The position numbers and the translations under genes were made by a program. The notes beneath the pieces were generated by a model. The model ran no database searches. It worked only from the letters and a program-made list of their open reading frames with translations, and was not told the DNA's origin. A stretch of 64,000 nt of DNA from Mycobacterium sp. AT1. GTDB lineage: Bacteria; Actinomycetota; Actinomycetes; Mycobacteriales; Mycobacteriaceae. Every line of letters starts with the position of its first letter. Position 1 is the first letter of the stretch. The stretch spans positions 1,372 to 65,371 of the forward strand of contig NZ_MVOC01000017.1 in the NCBI RefSeq assembly GCF_002043095.1. Direction: 5' to 3'. This document shows positions 11,326-20,516 of the stretch, piece after piece.

Positions 11326-13896
11326 TTAGGACGCGTCGAACGCGCGCGCCCTCAGTGCCCGCTCGACGCCGGCCCGGCCCTCGATCACCAACCGGCGCAG
11401 TGCCGGCGGAATCTCACCGGCCAGGAAGCGGTCGGCCGCGTCCAGGCCTTCCTGGCTGACGTCCGACGACGGGTACAGGCCGATGACGACCGTTTGGGCC
11501 ACCTCGCTGGAGCGTCGCTCCCACACCCCGAGGATCGCGTCGAAGTACTTCTGACCGAACGGCTTCAGCAGCGCGGCCTGGCCGGGCTGGACGAAACCGC
11601 CCACGATCGCCCTGGTGGTGATGTTGGCCAGCGTGTCGTCCTCGATGACCTGCTGCCACGCCGCCTCCTTCACGGCCGCTTGCGGGCGGGCGGCCGAAGC
11701 CGCTGCCGCGTTGCGCCGTCCGGCGGCGGTGGGGTCGCGCTGTGCCTCCGCGTCGATGAACGGGGTGTCGGTGCCGTGCTCGTCGACGTCGCCGCCGGCA
11801 GCCAGCGCGGTCACGATGCGCCACCTCAGGTCGGTGTCTATGGTCAGGCCCGGCAGCTCCAGGTCCGCGGGGTCGGTGTCCAGGAGCGCCGCCAGCACCG
11901 CCGTGTGCCGCAGCGACAACGCCGAGGTGCACAGGGCGTTGACGTAAGCCAGCTGGAAGTCCGAGCCCGCCTCGGCGGCGCGTGCCAGCTCCAGAAGGCG
12001 GTCGGCGAACGCAGGCCAGCCCTGCGAGCATGCCCAGTCAGGATCGGCGTAGGCGTTCAGGGCCGTTTGCGCCTGCAGAAGGAGGCGTTGTGCCACACCC
12101 ACTTCGGTCTCGGCGTGCACGCCGCCCTTGACCAGTTCGACGAAGTCGCGGGCCTTCATCTCGGCCTCGCGCGTCATCTCCCAGGCCGCCGACCACGCCA
12201 GCGTGCGGGGGAGGGAGTCGGCGATGTCGGCGACGCGCGTCAACACCGTCTGCAGCGAGACGGGGTCCAACCGCAGCGAGCAGTACGTCAGGTCGTCGTC
12301 GTTGACCAGGATCAGCTGGCCCCGGGACACGCCCTGCAGGGCGGGCACGTCGGTGCTCGTGCCCTCGACGTCGAGTTCCTCGCGGTGGGTGCGCACCAGC
12401 TTGCCCGAGCCGTCGTCGTCGTAGATGCCGACGGCCAGGCGGTGGACGCGGGTCTCGCCAGCACCGGGTGCCGCGCCGCTCTGGTCGATCGCGAAGCGGG
12501 TGAACGTGCCGTCACCGTCGACGTCGAAGTTGGCCCGCAACGTGTTCAGGCCCGTGGTCTTGAGCCACTGACGACCCCAGTGCGACAGGTCGCGACCGGA
12601 CGACTTCTCCAGCGCCCCAAGCAGATCCCCGAACGTGGCGTTGGCGAAGGCGTGGTCGCGGAAGTAGTCCCGTAAGCCGGCCAGGAACGCCTCGAGGCCG
12701 ACGTAGGCGACGAGTTGCTTGAGGACGCTGGCGCCCTTGGCGTAGGTGATGCCGTCGAAGTTGACCTCGACGGCGTGCAGATCCGGGATGTCCGCGGCGA
12801 CCGGATGGGTCGACGGCAACTGGTCCTGCCGGTAGGCCCACGACTTCTCGACGTTGGCGAACGTCGTCCACGCGGCCTTGTATTCGGTTGCCTCGCTTTG
12901 GCACAGCACCGAGGCGAAGGTGGCGAAGGACTCGTTGAGCCAGAGGTCGTCCCACCACTGCATGGTGACCAGGTCGCCGAACCACATGTGTGCCATCTCG
13001 TGCAGCACCGTCTCGGCGCGGCGTTCGTAGCTGTAGCGCGTCACCTTCGACCGGAAGACGTAGTCCTCGAGGAACGTCACGGCGCCGGCGTTCTCCATGG
13101 CGCCGGCGTTGAACTCCGGGACGAACAGCTGGTCGTACTTGCCGAATGCGTATGGCACGCCGAAGTTCTGGTGGTAGAAGCCAAAGCCCTGCTTGGTCTC
13201 GGTGAACAGGCGCTCGGCGTCCATGTACTCGGCCAGCGAGCCACGGCAGAAGATGCCGAGCGGGATCTCACCGTGCTCGTCGGAGTACACGTCGTCCCAG
13301 CGGGCGTACGGACCGGCGATGAGAGCGACGAGGTAGGTGCTCATCCGCGGCGTGGTCTCGAAGGTGTGCACGCCATCGTCTACCGAGACCGTCGCGCCGT
13401 TGGAGATGACCTGCCAGTGCGCGGGCGCGGTCACCGACACGTCGAAGGTGGCCTTCAGATCCGGCTGGTCGAAGCACGCGAACATCCGCTTGGCGTCGGC
13501 GGTCTCGAACTGCGAGTACAGGTACACCTCGTCGTCGACCGGGTCGACGAACCGGTGCAGGCCTTCGCCGGTGTTGGAGTAGCGGCAGTCGGCCTCGACG
13601 ACGACGACGTTGTGCTCGGCCAAGCCGACCAACGGGACGCCCGTGGACTCGTCGTAGCCGGACACGTCGATCGCCTCACCGTTGAGCGTCGCGCTGCGGA
13701 CGGTTCCAGCCGCCACGTCGACCACGGTGTCCGAGCCGGCGAGGGCGTCGAAGGTGATGGTCGTCGTCGACCGGAAGGTGTTCTCGCCGGGCGCGCCTGC
13801 GCCGTCGGTCAGATCGAGCACGATCCGGTAGTTGTCAACGGTGACGAGCGCCGCGCGCTCGGCCGCCTGGTCGCGAGTGAGGTTGGGAAGTGCCAC
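11326..13896 (-). CDS. pepN: Aminopeptidase N (M1 zinc metallopeptidase)
   Basis: 856-residue cytosolic M1 aminopeptidase that removes N-terminal residues from peptides. It has the exopeptidase motif GAMENAG (about residues 265-271), the zinc site HEMAHMWFGDL (HExxH at about 299-303) and the downstream Glu in LWLNESFA. A long C-terminal ERAP-like helical domain follows. I chose GTG 13896 (VALPNLTRDQ) because M. tuberculosis PepN begins at the corresponding MALPNLTRDQ; a TTG three codons upstream is the alternative. No clear Shine-Dalgarno is visible, so the message may be leaderless. It is divergent from the DsbA-like gene. Confidence 0.93.
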   Translation of the reverse strand: MALPNLTRDQAAERAALVTVDNYRIVLDLTDGAGAPGENTFRSTTTITFDALAGSDTVVDVAAGTVRSATLNGEAIDVSGYDESTGVPLVGLAEHNVVVVEADCRYSNTGEGLHRFVDPVDDEVYLYSQFETADAKRMFACFDQPDLKATFDVSVTAPAHWQVISNGATVSVDDGVHTFETTPRMSTYLVALIAGPYARWDDVYSDEHGEIPLGIFCRGSLAEYMDAERLFTETKQGFGFYHQNFGVPYAFGKYDQLFVPEFNAGAMENAGAVTFLEDYVFRSKVTRYSYERRAETVLHEMAHMWFGDLVTMQWWDDLWLNESFATFASVLCQSEATEYKAAWTTFANVEKSWAYRQDQLPSTHPVAADIPDLHAVEVNFDGITYAKGASVLKQLVAYVGLEAFLAGLRDYFRDHAFANATFGDLLGALEKSSGRDLSHWGRQWLKTTGLNTLRANFDVDGDGTFTRFAIDQSGAAPGAGETRVHRLAVGIYDDDGSGKLVRTHREELDVEGTSTDVPALQGVSRGQLILVNDDDLTYCSLRLDPVSLQTVLTRVADIADSLPRTLAWSAAWEMTREAEMKARDFVELVKGGVHAETEVGVAQRLLLQAQTALNAYADPDWACSQGWPAFADRLLELARAAEAGSDFQLAYVNALCTSALSLRHTAVLAALLDTDPADLELPGLTIDTDLRWRIVTALAAGGDVDEHGTDTPFIDAEAQRDPTAAGRRNAAAASAARPQAAVKEAAWQQVIEDDTLANITTRAIVGGFVQPGQAALLKPFGQKYFDAILGVWERRSSEVAQTVVIGLYPSSDVSQEGLDAADRFLAGEIPPALRRLVIEGRAGVERALRARAFDAS

Positions 13897-14001
13897 GTCG
13901 GCCAAGCCTAGACGTAGTTCGGGAACACGGGCAGTGCGTGCATAGTTGTGCCAAACGGTGCTGTGCCCAGATCTGACCCGTACGACTGCCGAGAGGATTC
14001 G

Positions 14002-14625
14002 ATGATGGCCAAGAAGGATGTCGCCGGTTTTTGGTTCGACCCCCTGTGCCCCTGGTGCTGGATCACGTCACGCTGGATCCTCGAAGTTCAGCAGGTCCGC
14101 GACATCGAGGTCGAATTCCACGTGATGAGCCTCGCGGTGCTCAACGAGGGACGCGACCTGCCCGACGAGTACCAAGAGATGATGAAGAAGGCCTGGGGCC
14201 CGGTGCGTGTCGCGATCGCGGCCGAACAGGCCAAGGGCAGTGAGATTCTCAGCCCGCTGTACACCGCGATGGGCACCAAGATCCACAACCAGGGCTACCG
14301 CGAGACCGACCCCGACTTCGAGCGGGTCATCGCCGAGTCGCTCGAGGAGGTCGGGTTGCCCGCCGAGCTGGCCGAGGCGGCCACCAGCGACAAGTTCGAC
14401 GAGGCGCTCCGCAAGAGCCATCACGCGGGTATGGACGCGGTCGGCGACGACGTCGGCACGCCCACGATTCACGTCAACGGTGTCGCGTTCTTCGGGCCGG
14501 TGCTCTCGCGCATCCCGCGTGGCGAGGAGGCCGGCAAGCTGTGGGACGCCTCGGTGATCTTCGCCGCGTATCCGCACTTCTTCGAGCTGAAGCGCTCGCG
14601 CCACGAGTCACCCGAGTTCGACTGA
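14002..14625 (+). CDS. Mycothiol/mycoredoxin-dependent DsbA-family oxidoreductase (Rv2466c-like)
   Basis: 207-residue thioredoxin-fold protein with an all-helical insert. The active site CPWC lies in [16 protein letters not shown] (Cys at about residues 14 and 17), and the conserved tail [32 protein letters not shown] matches Rv2466c closely. In M. tuberculosis this enzyme is a mycothiol-dependent reductase regulated by SigH and is known for activating thienopyrimidine prodrugs. The start ATG at 14002 follows GAGAGGA. It lies next to pepN as in M. tuberculosis, transcribed divergently from it here. Confidence 0.9.
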   Translation: MMAKKDVAGFWFDPLCPWCWITSRWILEVQQVRDIEVEFHVMSLAVLNEGRDLPDEYQEMMKKAWGPVRVAIAAEQAKGSEILSPLYTAMGTKIHNQGYRETDPDFERVIAESLEEVGLPAELAEAATSDKFDEALRKSHHAGMDAVGDDVGTPTIHVNGVAFFGPVLSRIPRGEEAGKLWDASVIFAAYPHFFELKRSRHESPEFD

Positions 14626-14656
14626 CCTGACCGCGACGGGCGTCAGACGGGGTTGG

Positions 14657-16225
14657 TCAGGTGACGGTGAAGATCATCGACTGCCAGCCCGTCGCGCCGT
14701 CCGGCACCGGGCCGGGGTTGATCAGCCGCAGGCGTTCCTCGGCCTGCATCACGCCGTCGCCGTCGTAGGCGCGTGACGTCACGGTGTGCTGGCCGGGCGG
14801 CAGGGTCGTCGTGAGCTTGAACATCCGCCAGGTGTTGCGGTTGACCTCGGTGGCCAGTTCGGCCTGCTGCCAGTCGCCCCCGTCGACCCGCACCTCGACG
14901 CGGCTGATGCCCCGGCCCTGCGCCCACGCCGTGCCCGCGACGGTGACCAGGGGACCGGACAGCTGCTGGAAGGCCGTCGGTGCGTCGATGCGCGAGGAGA
15001 TCTTGATCGGCACGACGCCCGGCGGTTGGCCGTCCCAGCCGCGTTCGACCCAGTAGGGCTTGACGTCGTAGGTGGCCAGTTCCAGTTCGGTCAGCCACTT
15101 GGTGGCTGACACGTACCCGTAGAGCCCGGGCACGACGGTCCGCATCGGGAAGCCGTGCTCGGGTAGCAGCGCCTCGCCGTTCATGCCGATCGCCAGCATC
15201 GCCTGCTTGCCGGTCGCGCGGAGCATGTCCAGCGGCGTGCCGAGGGTGAAGCCGTCGACCGAATGGCCGACCACCTGCTGGGCCCCACTCTGGATGCCTG
15301 CCCGATCCAGCAGGTCCAGCAGGGGCACCCCGATGAAGTTGGCCGTCGAGACGTACGGACCGCCGACCTCGTTGGACACGCACGTCATCGTGATCGTCTG
15401 CTCCACCAGCGGCATGGCTCGGATCTCGTCGAAGGTGAACTCCAAGGGCTCGTCGACCAGGCCGGTGATGCGCAGCGTGGCGTCCTCGGCGCGCAACTGC
15501 GGCACCTCGAGGTTGACGTCGATCCGGTAGAAGTCCGCTGCGGGCGTGAGGAACGGCGGTGTGCCCAGTTCGGGGAACGCGGCTCCCGGGGGGATGGGCG
15601 GTGCCGGTGTCGTCGGCACCAACTCGCCGACCCGCTGTCGTGACGCGGTTACGTCGACCCGACGCGCCAAGGCGACACCGCCGGCACCGGCGACGACGGC
15701 GCCCACCGCCGCGACGACGGAACTCAGCAGGAAACGGCGTCGCTCCAACGTCTTTCGTGGTGCGGCGTCGTCGGTGGCGGGTGGTCGCGCGCGGCCGTGC
15801 AGCCACCAGAACACGCCGACCCCGGCAACCAGCGCGGCGGCGGGCGCCACCAACCCGACGACGCCGGTCGACTGCTCACCGACAGCCAGCGCACCGACCA
15901 CGCCGATGGCCACGATGGCGACGAGACCGGGAATCGCGCTGCGCCGTGACGCCAGTCCCACGATCACGCCGACGAGCACCAGCACCACGGCCATGCCGAT
16001 CAGCAGTGCCGGCTTGTCGTTGGTGCCGAAGTTCTTGATCGCGAAGTCCTTGACCGCCGCGGGCGTCCGGTCGACGGCGGCGTTCCCGACCGCGAAGAAG
16101 GGTGACGCCGCTGGCGTCAGCAGCAATCCCGCGACGAGGTGCCCCGCCCCGAGCGCGGCGAGGACGGCGAGCACCCCCGCGGTTGCGGCGCGGACGGCCG
16201 GGAGGCGCGGGGTCGACGAAGTCAT
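14657..16225 (-). CDS. Membrane-anchored molybdopterin-dependent oxidoreductase (sulfite oxidase family)
   Basis: 522 residues. Residues 1-130 contain about four membrane helices, then a linker and a further helix near RRFLLSSVVAAVGAVVAGAG, which also resembles a Tat-type export segment. The C-terminal ~300 residues are a sulfite-oxidase/YedY-like Moco domain with the likely Mo-ligand Cys in ITMTCVSNEVGG, followed by the Mo-co dimerisation domain (VRVDGGDWQQAEL, WRMFKLTTTLPPG). No haem-binding motif is visible. It is likely a periplasm-facing reductase or dehydrogenase of unknown substrate. It is divergent from the permease operon at 16321 and convergent with the DsbA-like gene. Confidence 0.85.
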   Translation of the reverse strand: MTSSTPRLPAVRAATAGVLAVLAALGAGHLVAGLLLTPAASPFFAVGNAAVDRTPAAVKDFAIKNFGTNDKPALLIGMAVVLVLVGVIVGLASRRSAIPGLVAIVAIGVVGALAVGEQSTGVVGLVAPAAALVAGVGVFWWLHGRARPPATDDAAPRKTLERRRFLLSSVVAAVGAVVAGAGGVALARRVDVTASRQRVGELVPTTPAPPIPPGAAFPELGTPPFLTPAADFYRIDVNLEVPQLRAEDATLRITGLVDEPLEFTFDEIRAMPLVEQTITMTCVSNEVGGPYVSTANFIGVPLLDLLDRAGIQSGAQQVVGHSVDGFTLGTPLDMLRATGKQAMLAIGMNGEALLPEHGFPMRTVVPGLYGYVSATKWLTELELATYDVKPYWVERGWDGQPPGVVPIKISSRIDAPTAFQQLSGPLVTVAGTAWAQGRGISRVEVRVDGGDWQQAELATEVNRNTWRMFKLTTTLPPGQHTVTSRAYDGDGVMQAEERLRLINPGPVPDGATGWQSMIFTVT

Positions 16226-16320
16226 GGTGGTTATTCGTTGCCGTTGCGTCGGCGGACGACACCGCGTCGAGTTGCGGCGATGCGCACCTCGGGCGACGCT
16301 GTGCCCATGACGGTGCATTC

Positions 16321-17721
16321 ATGACGACGGCCGAGCCCACCACCGACGGCTCCTACCGCAACAAGATCGTCGCGGTCGAGCCCGGCGGCAACGAATTCAT
16401 CGCCGAGGCCGACCGCCACGGCAAGCCAAGCCAGTTGTTCTGGACGTGGACGTCGCCCAACCTCGAATTCGCGACGATCTTCGTCGGGGTGCTCGCCGTC
16501 TCCGTGTACGGCATGAGCTTCTGGCAGGCCGTCACGGGCATCGTCATCGGCACCGGCCTCGGCGCGCTCGCGCACTACTTCCTCTCGGCGCGCGGTCCCT
16601 TGCACGGAGTGCCGCAGATGGTGTTGGGGCGCTTGCCCTTCGGTTTCAAGGGCAACGGTCTGCCCGCCGTTCTGATGTCGGTGACGGCGGGGGTGGGCTG
16701 GTTCGCGACCAACAGCGTCAGCGGGGCCTACGCCTTGGCCGCCCTGTTCGGCATCGGACCGCTGGTCGGACTGATCGTCATCGTGCTCGTCCAGACCGGC
16801 TTCGCGTTCTTCGGCCACAACCTGGTGCAGGCCTTCGAACGGTGGTCGTTCCCGGTGCTGGCCGTGATCTTCGCGGTCGCCTCGGTCGCGATCCTCACCA
16901 AGTCCAACTTCGGCGCGCCCGCCCTGGAACCCTTCGTCGGCGACGGCTCGATGGGCGGGTTCCTGCTCACCGTCGGGACCGCGTTCGGCTACGCCGCGGG
17001 GTGGACGCCGTATGCGGCGGACTACACCCGCTACCTTCCCTCGACCGTGTCGACGGCACGGACCGGGTTCTTCGCCTCTGCCGGTCTCTTCCTGTCGTGC
17101 GTGGTGCTGGAGATCGTCGGCGCGGCATCGGTCACCATCGGCCCTGCGCTGTCGGAGAATCCGACGGAGGCCTTCGTCGGTGAGCTGGCCTCTCCGATCG
17201 CCAAGGCGACGCTGCTGGCCATCGCGATCGGTGCGATCGCCGCCAACTCGATCAACATCTACTCCGGCGCAATGGCCTTCGTGACGATCGGCGTGAAGCT
17301 GCCCGCCCACATCGCCCGTGCGTTGGTGACGGTGTTCTTCGGGGTGGCCGGGTTCCTGGTGGCCTGGTGGGCGCTGCCCGACGCCGCCGCGAGCTACGAG
17401 GCATTCCTGTTGATCATCGCGTACTGGATCGGGCCGTGGCTCGGGGTGGTGTTCGCCGACCAGTACCTGCGGCGGGGGCAGGCGATCGCCGGCTTCCTCT
17501 ACGACCGGTCCTACGCGAACTGGGGCGGCCTGGCGTCGTTCGCCATCGGCCTCGTCGTGTCGGTTCTGCTCTTTTCCAACCAGGAGAAGTTCGTCGGGTT
17601 CATCGCAAGGGGAGCTCCTCAGCTGGGCGACATCACGTTCTTCGTGGGATTCCTGATTGCAGGCGGCGTATACCTGGTGGCATGCAAATCCAAGATCTCC
17701 GCGGAACGTCTGGCGGTATGA
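16321..17721 (+). CDS. NCS1-family cytosine/purine permease
   Basis: 466-residue integral membrane protein with about 12 hydrophobic helices. It has NCS1 features: an N-terminal TSPNLEFATIF segment, FGYAAGWTPYAADYTRYLP in the middle, and ANSINIYSGAMAF, a typical substrate-site helix. NCS1 carriers import nucleobases or related compounds with H+ or Na+. Its TGA overlaps the ATG of the cytosine deaminase gene (ATGA), which strongly suggests cytosine or a pyrimidine analogue as substrate. The start at 16321 is the first in-frame ATG before the hydrophilic N-terminus; no strong ribosome site is visible. Confidence 0.88.
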   Translation: MTTAEPTTDGSYRNKIVAVEPGGNEFIAEADRHGKPSQLFWTWTSPNLEFATIFVGVLAVSVYGMSFWQAVTGIVIGTGLGALAHYFLSARGPLHGVPQMVLGRLPFGFKGNGLPAVLMSVTAGVGWFATNSVSGAYALAALFGIGPLVGLIVIVLVQTGFAFFGHNLVQAFERWSFPVLAVIFAVASVAILTKSNFGAPALEPFVGDGSMGGFLLTVGTAFGYAAGWTPYAADYTRYLPSTVSTARTGFFASAGLFLSCVVLEIVGAASVTIGPALSENPTEAFVGELASPIAKATLLAIAIGAIAANSINIYSGAMAFVTIGVKLPAHIARALVTVFFGVAGFLVAWWALPDAAASYEAFLLIIAYWIGPWLGVVFADQYLRRGQAIAGFLYDRSYANWGGLASFAIGLVVSVLLFSNQEKFVGFIARGAPQLGDITFFVGFLIAGGVYLVACKSKISAERLAV

Positions 17722-18158
17722 CCCCTGAGGACATGCTCGACGTCGCCGTAGAGGAGGCCCGAAAGGGATTGTCGGAGGGCGGAATTCCCATCGGGGCCGC
17801 ACTGTTCAGCCAGGACGGTGTGCTGCTCGGCAGCGGTCACAACCGGCGAGTGCAGGACGACGACCCGTCGGTGCACGGTGAGACCGACGCGTTCCGGGCC
17901 GCTGGCAGGCAACGAAACTACCGGTCGACCATCATGGTCACGACGCTGTCGCCGTGCTGGTACTGCAGCGGCCTGGTGCGGCAGTTCAACATCGGCGCGA
18001 TCGTCGTCGGCGAGGCCAAGACCTTCAGCGGCGGCCACGACTGGTTGGCCGAGAACGGGGTCGACGTCACCGTGCTCTCCGACGAGCGGTGCATCCAGAT
18101 GATGACCGACTTCATCGAAGCACGACCGGAACTATGGCTGGAGGACATCGGAGAATGA
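17718..18158 (+). CDS. Cytosine deaminase, fungal (Fcy1-like) zinc type
   Basis: 146-residue CDA-superfamily zinc deaminase. The zinc/catalytic residues are His53 and Glu55 in VHGET, and Cys80 and Cys83 in LSPCWYCSG. The end of the protein (DERCIQMMTDFIEARPELWLEDIGE pattern) follows yeast Fcy1 almost position by position, including the terminal EDIGE, as does EGGIPIGAALF near residue 20. It should convert cytosine to uracil and ammonia. It is unrelated to the CodA amidohydrolase usual in enterobacteria. It is coupled by 4-bp overlaps to the permease upstream and the oxygenase downstream. Confidence 0.88.
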   Translation: MTPEDMLDVAVEEARKGLSEGGIPIGAALFSQDGVLLGSGHNRRVQDDDPSVHGETDAFRAAGRQRNYRSTIMVTTLSPCWYCSGLVRQFNIGAIVVGEAKTFSGGHDWLAENGVDVTVLSDERCIQMMTDFIEARPELWLEDIGE

Positions 18159-19114
18159 GCGTGATTGCCACGGTTGACATCTCGCGTTGGCGTGCCGGCG
18201 GGTCCGCCGCCGCCGCCGTTGCCGCGGAGGTCGACCAGAGCCTGCAACAGGCGGGATTCATCCTGGTCACCGGGCACGGCGTCGACCCGGATCTCGCTGC
18301 CGCGGTGCGCAAGGCCAGTCGCGACTTCTTCGCCCAGCCGTTGCAGACCAAACAGCGGTACAGCGTGCCGGTCGGTGGGCACGGCTGGATCGGACCGGGT
18401 GCCGAGGCCAACGGTTACTCCGAGGGGACCGAGACGCCACCCGACCTCAAGGAGAGTTTCAGCCTGGGCGCCGAGACCGCGACGGGGGACGCGGACGTCG
18501 ACCGAATCTGGTTCGCGCCCAACGTATGGCCGGCCGAGGCGCCGGGATGGCAGGCGCTGGTCACGGAGTACACCGACGCGGTGCGTCGCCTCTCCGACGA
18601 CCTGTTGGCGCTGTTCGCCCACGCGTTGGGGCTGCCAGCCAACCCCTGGGCGGCGCTGGCGGATCGGCCCACGTGGACGATGAACATCAACCACTACCCG
18701 CCCGTCAGCGTCGTCGGCGAGCCGGAACCCGGGCAGTTCCGCATCGGCCCCCACACCGACTTCGGCACCGTCACGGTTCTGGATCGCGAGCCGGGAGCCG
18801 GTGGGCTGCAGGTGTATTCGGAGGTCGGCGGGTGGGAGGACGCCCCGTATGACCCCGAGGCGCTGACGGTGAACATCGGCGACCTGCTGGAGTACTGGAG
18901 CGGTCGGCGCTGGCCGTCGGGCAGGCACCGCGTGCTGCCGCCGCAGCCCGAGGCTCCTGAGGAAGACCTGGTGTCGCTCATCTACTTCTACGAGGCCAAC
19001 CACGACGCGCTCGTCACGCCGCTCGCGCCGCCTATCGGCAGGGTCGAGGGGCTGACGCCCGTCACCACGTCGGACTTCATCAAGGAACGACTCGACGCCA
19101 TCACCGTCGGCTAG
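18155..19114 (+). CDS. 2-oxoglutarate/Fe(II) oxygenase, isopenicillin N synthase-like
   Basis: 319 residues. The N-terminal DIOX_N region (QQAGFILVTGHGVD) is followed by a 2OG-Fe(II) domain with facial triad His200, Asp202 (GPHTDFGTVT) and His258 (SGRHRVLPP). The usual 2OG-binding RxS is not obvious; EDLVSLIYFYE sits at that place. It starts at ATG 18155 overlapping the deaminase stop. Members hydroxylate or oxidise small molecules. In this operon a pyrimidine base or a derivative is the natural guess, for example thymine-7-hydroxylase-like chemistry, but that is inference from context only. Confidence 0.85.
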   Translation: MSVIATVDISRWRAGGSAAAAVAAEVDQSLQQAGFILVTGHGVDPDLAAAVRKASRDFFAQPLQTKQRYSVPVGGHGWIGPGAEANGYSEGTETPPDLKESFSLGAETATGDADVDRIWFAPNVWPAEAPGWQALVTEYTDAVRRLSDDLLALFAHALGLPANPWAALADRPTWTMNINHYPPVSVVGEPEPGQFRIGPHTDFGTVTVLDREPGAGGLQVYSEVGGWEDAPYDPEALTVNIGDLLEYWSGRRWPSGRHRVLPPQPEAPEEDLVSLIYFYEANHDALVTPLAPPIGRVEGLTPVTTSDFIKERLDAITVG

Positions 19115-19855
19115 TTACCCCTGGCTCGTTGGTCGGATCGACAATTCGCCGATCTCGACCTCCCAGGGTTGGTCGACGACGAACTGAACGGCTCTGGCCA
19201 CCGCGTCGGGGTCGAGTGCGAATTCCGCCATGCCGCGGCTGATTTCGGCGCGGATGGCCGGATCGGTGATGGTGTCGGCGAACTCGGTCCGTGTCATTCC
19301 CGGTGAGATCGCCGTCGTCTTCAGCGTGCCGTCGGTGGACTCCTGCCGCAGCCCCTCCAGCATGGTTCGGACGGCGTTCTTGGTCGCCGCGTACACCGCC
19401 ATCGTCGGGACGATCTTCAGTCCGGCCGTGGAGACGATGGTGACGAAGTGGCCACGGCGCTGGCGCTCGAAGATCGGCAGGGCGGCGTCGATGCCGTTCA
19501 GGACCCCGCGCAGGTTGACGTCGATCATCGCGTTCCAGTCCGAGCGTCGGCGGGCGGCCATGGGGGAGATGGGGCCGATGCCTGCGCTGCTGACCAAGAC
19601 GTCGAGCCGGCCGTAGGTGGAGACGGCGGTCTCGGTGAGCAGCTGGAGGTCCTCGGCGCGGGTGACGTCGACGGTGACCGTAGTCGCCCGACCGCCCGCG
19701 TCCCGGATCTGCGACGCCAGTGAGTCGAGGTGGTCGGTGCGACGGGCCCCAAGAACCACCGCGGCGCCCGCGGCCGCGAGTCGGCGGGCGGTGGCCGCGC
19801 CGATGCCGCTGCTGGCGCCGGTGATGGCGATGACCTTGTCCTCGAGTGGGCCCAT
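19115..19855 (-). CDS. SDR-family NAD(P)-dependent oxidoreductase
   Basis: 246-residue classical short-chain dehydrogenase. It has the cofactor motif TGASSGIGAATA near residues 12-23, NAG-like SSAGIG, and the catalytic Ser-Tyr-Lys set (VSTAG and YAATK). The product ends WEVEIGELSIRPTSQG, common in actinobacterial SDRs linked to TetR regulators. ATG 19855 has AGGAGG at good spacing. It is divergent from a TetR gene with a palindromic operator between them, so it is probably the regulated target. The substrate is unknown. It is convergent with the oxygenase gene, with no gap between the stops. Confidence 0.88.
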   Translation of the reverse strand: MGPLEDKVIAITGASSGIGAATARRLAAAGAAVVLGARRTDHLDSLASQIRDAGGRATTVTVDVTRAEDLQLLTETAVSTYGRLDVLVSSAGIGPISPMAARRRSDWNAMIDVNLRGVLNGIDAALPIFERQRRGHFVTIVSTAGLKIVPTMAVYAATKNAVRTMLEGLRQESTDGTLKTTAISPGMTRTEFADTITDPAIRAEISRGMAEFALDPDAVARAVQFVVDQPWEVEIGELSIRPTSQG

Positions 19856-19877
19856 GACTAACCTCCTGAAGTGAATC

Positions 19878-19917
19878 GGACGAACTGTCCGCTTTGAGTT
19901 AAGCGGACAGTTTGTCC
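19878..19917. promoter_or_regulatory. TetR operator between the SDR and TetR genes
   Basis: Two 12-bp arms form a perfect inverted repeat (AACTGTCCGCTT at 19883-19894 and AAGCGGACAGTT at 19901-19912, 6-bp spacer). Each half also contains a GGAC-N5-GTCC element (19878-19890 and 19905-19917). It lies centrally in the 79-bp divergent intergenic region, so one bound repressor could control both genes. Confidence 0.75.
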
Positions 19918-19934
19918 ACTTGCAAGGGGGCGGT

Positions 19935-20474
19935 ATGGCCGAACGCAGTGACGCGGCGCGCAATCGCGCGATGATCATCGACGCCGCTCGGGAGCTGGTC
20001 GCCGAACCGGGCGAGCTCAAACTCAGCCTCGTCGCGCGGCGGGCCGGGGTGGGGCAGGGCACGCTCTACCGCCACTTCGCCACCCGCGACGAGCTGATCC
20101 GCGCCCTCTACGACCAAGAGATCGACGATCTCGTCGCGCTGGCGCATTCGCTGCTCGTGGAGTGCGGACCCGACGTCGCCCTCCAGAGGTGGTTCGCCCA
20201 GCTCGCGGAGTACGCCCGGGTCAAGCTCGGAGTGATCGCTGCCGTGGAAGCCTCGGTGTGGCAAGACATCTCGGCCCAGACGCCGGGCAAGCTTGCCGGG
20301 GCGCTCTCCGCGCTCCTCGACGCGGGCCGCGAACAGGGCGTGCTTCGCGGCGACGTCGACGCCCGCGACGTCATCCTGCTGTCGTGGTTCCTCGCCCACG
20401 TCGAGCGTGACGAGTGGGACGAGCGCACACCGCGCCTGCTGAGCGTGCTGCTCGACGGGCTGAGAGTGAGGTAG
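19935..20474 (+). CDS. TetR/AcrR-family transcriptional regulator
   Basis: 179 residues. The N-terminal helix-turn-helix spans about residues 10-52 (RAMIIDAARELVAE, LVARRAGVGQGTLYRHFATRDELIRALY); the C-terminal ligand-binding part resembles SbtR-like TetR regulators. The ATG at 19935 follows AAGGGGG. It is divergent from the SDR gene and next to the inverted repeat at 19878-19917, the pattern of an autoregulated repressor of the SDR. The ligand is unknown. Confidence 0.9.
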   Translation: MAERSDAARNRAMIIDAARELVAEPGELKLSLVARRAGVGQGTLYRHFATRDELIRALYDQEIDDLVALAHSLLVECGPDVALQRWFAQLAEYARVKLGVIAAVEASVWQDISAQTPGKLAGALSALLDAGREQGVLRGDVDARDVILLSWFLAHVERDEWDERTPRLLSVLLDGLRVR

Positions 20475-20516
20475 GCGAGAAGCCAGGGCGCGGACGGGCC
20501 GGTTAAGGTGTCCGCC

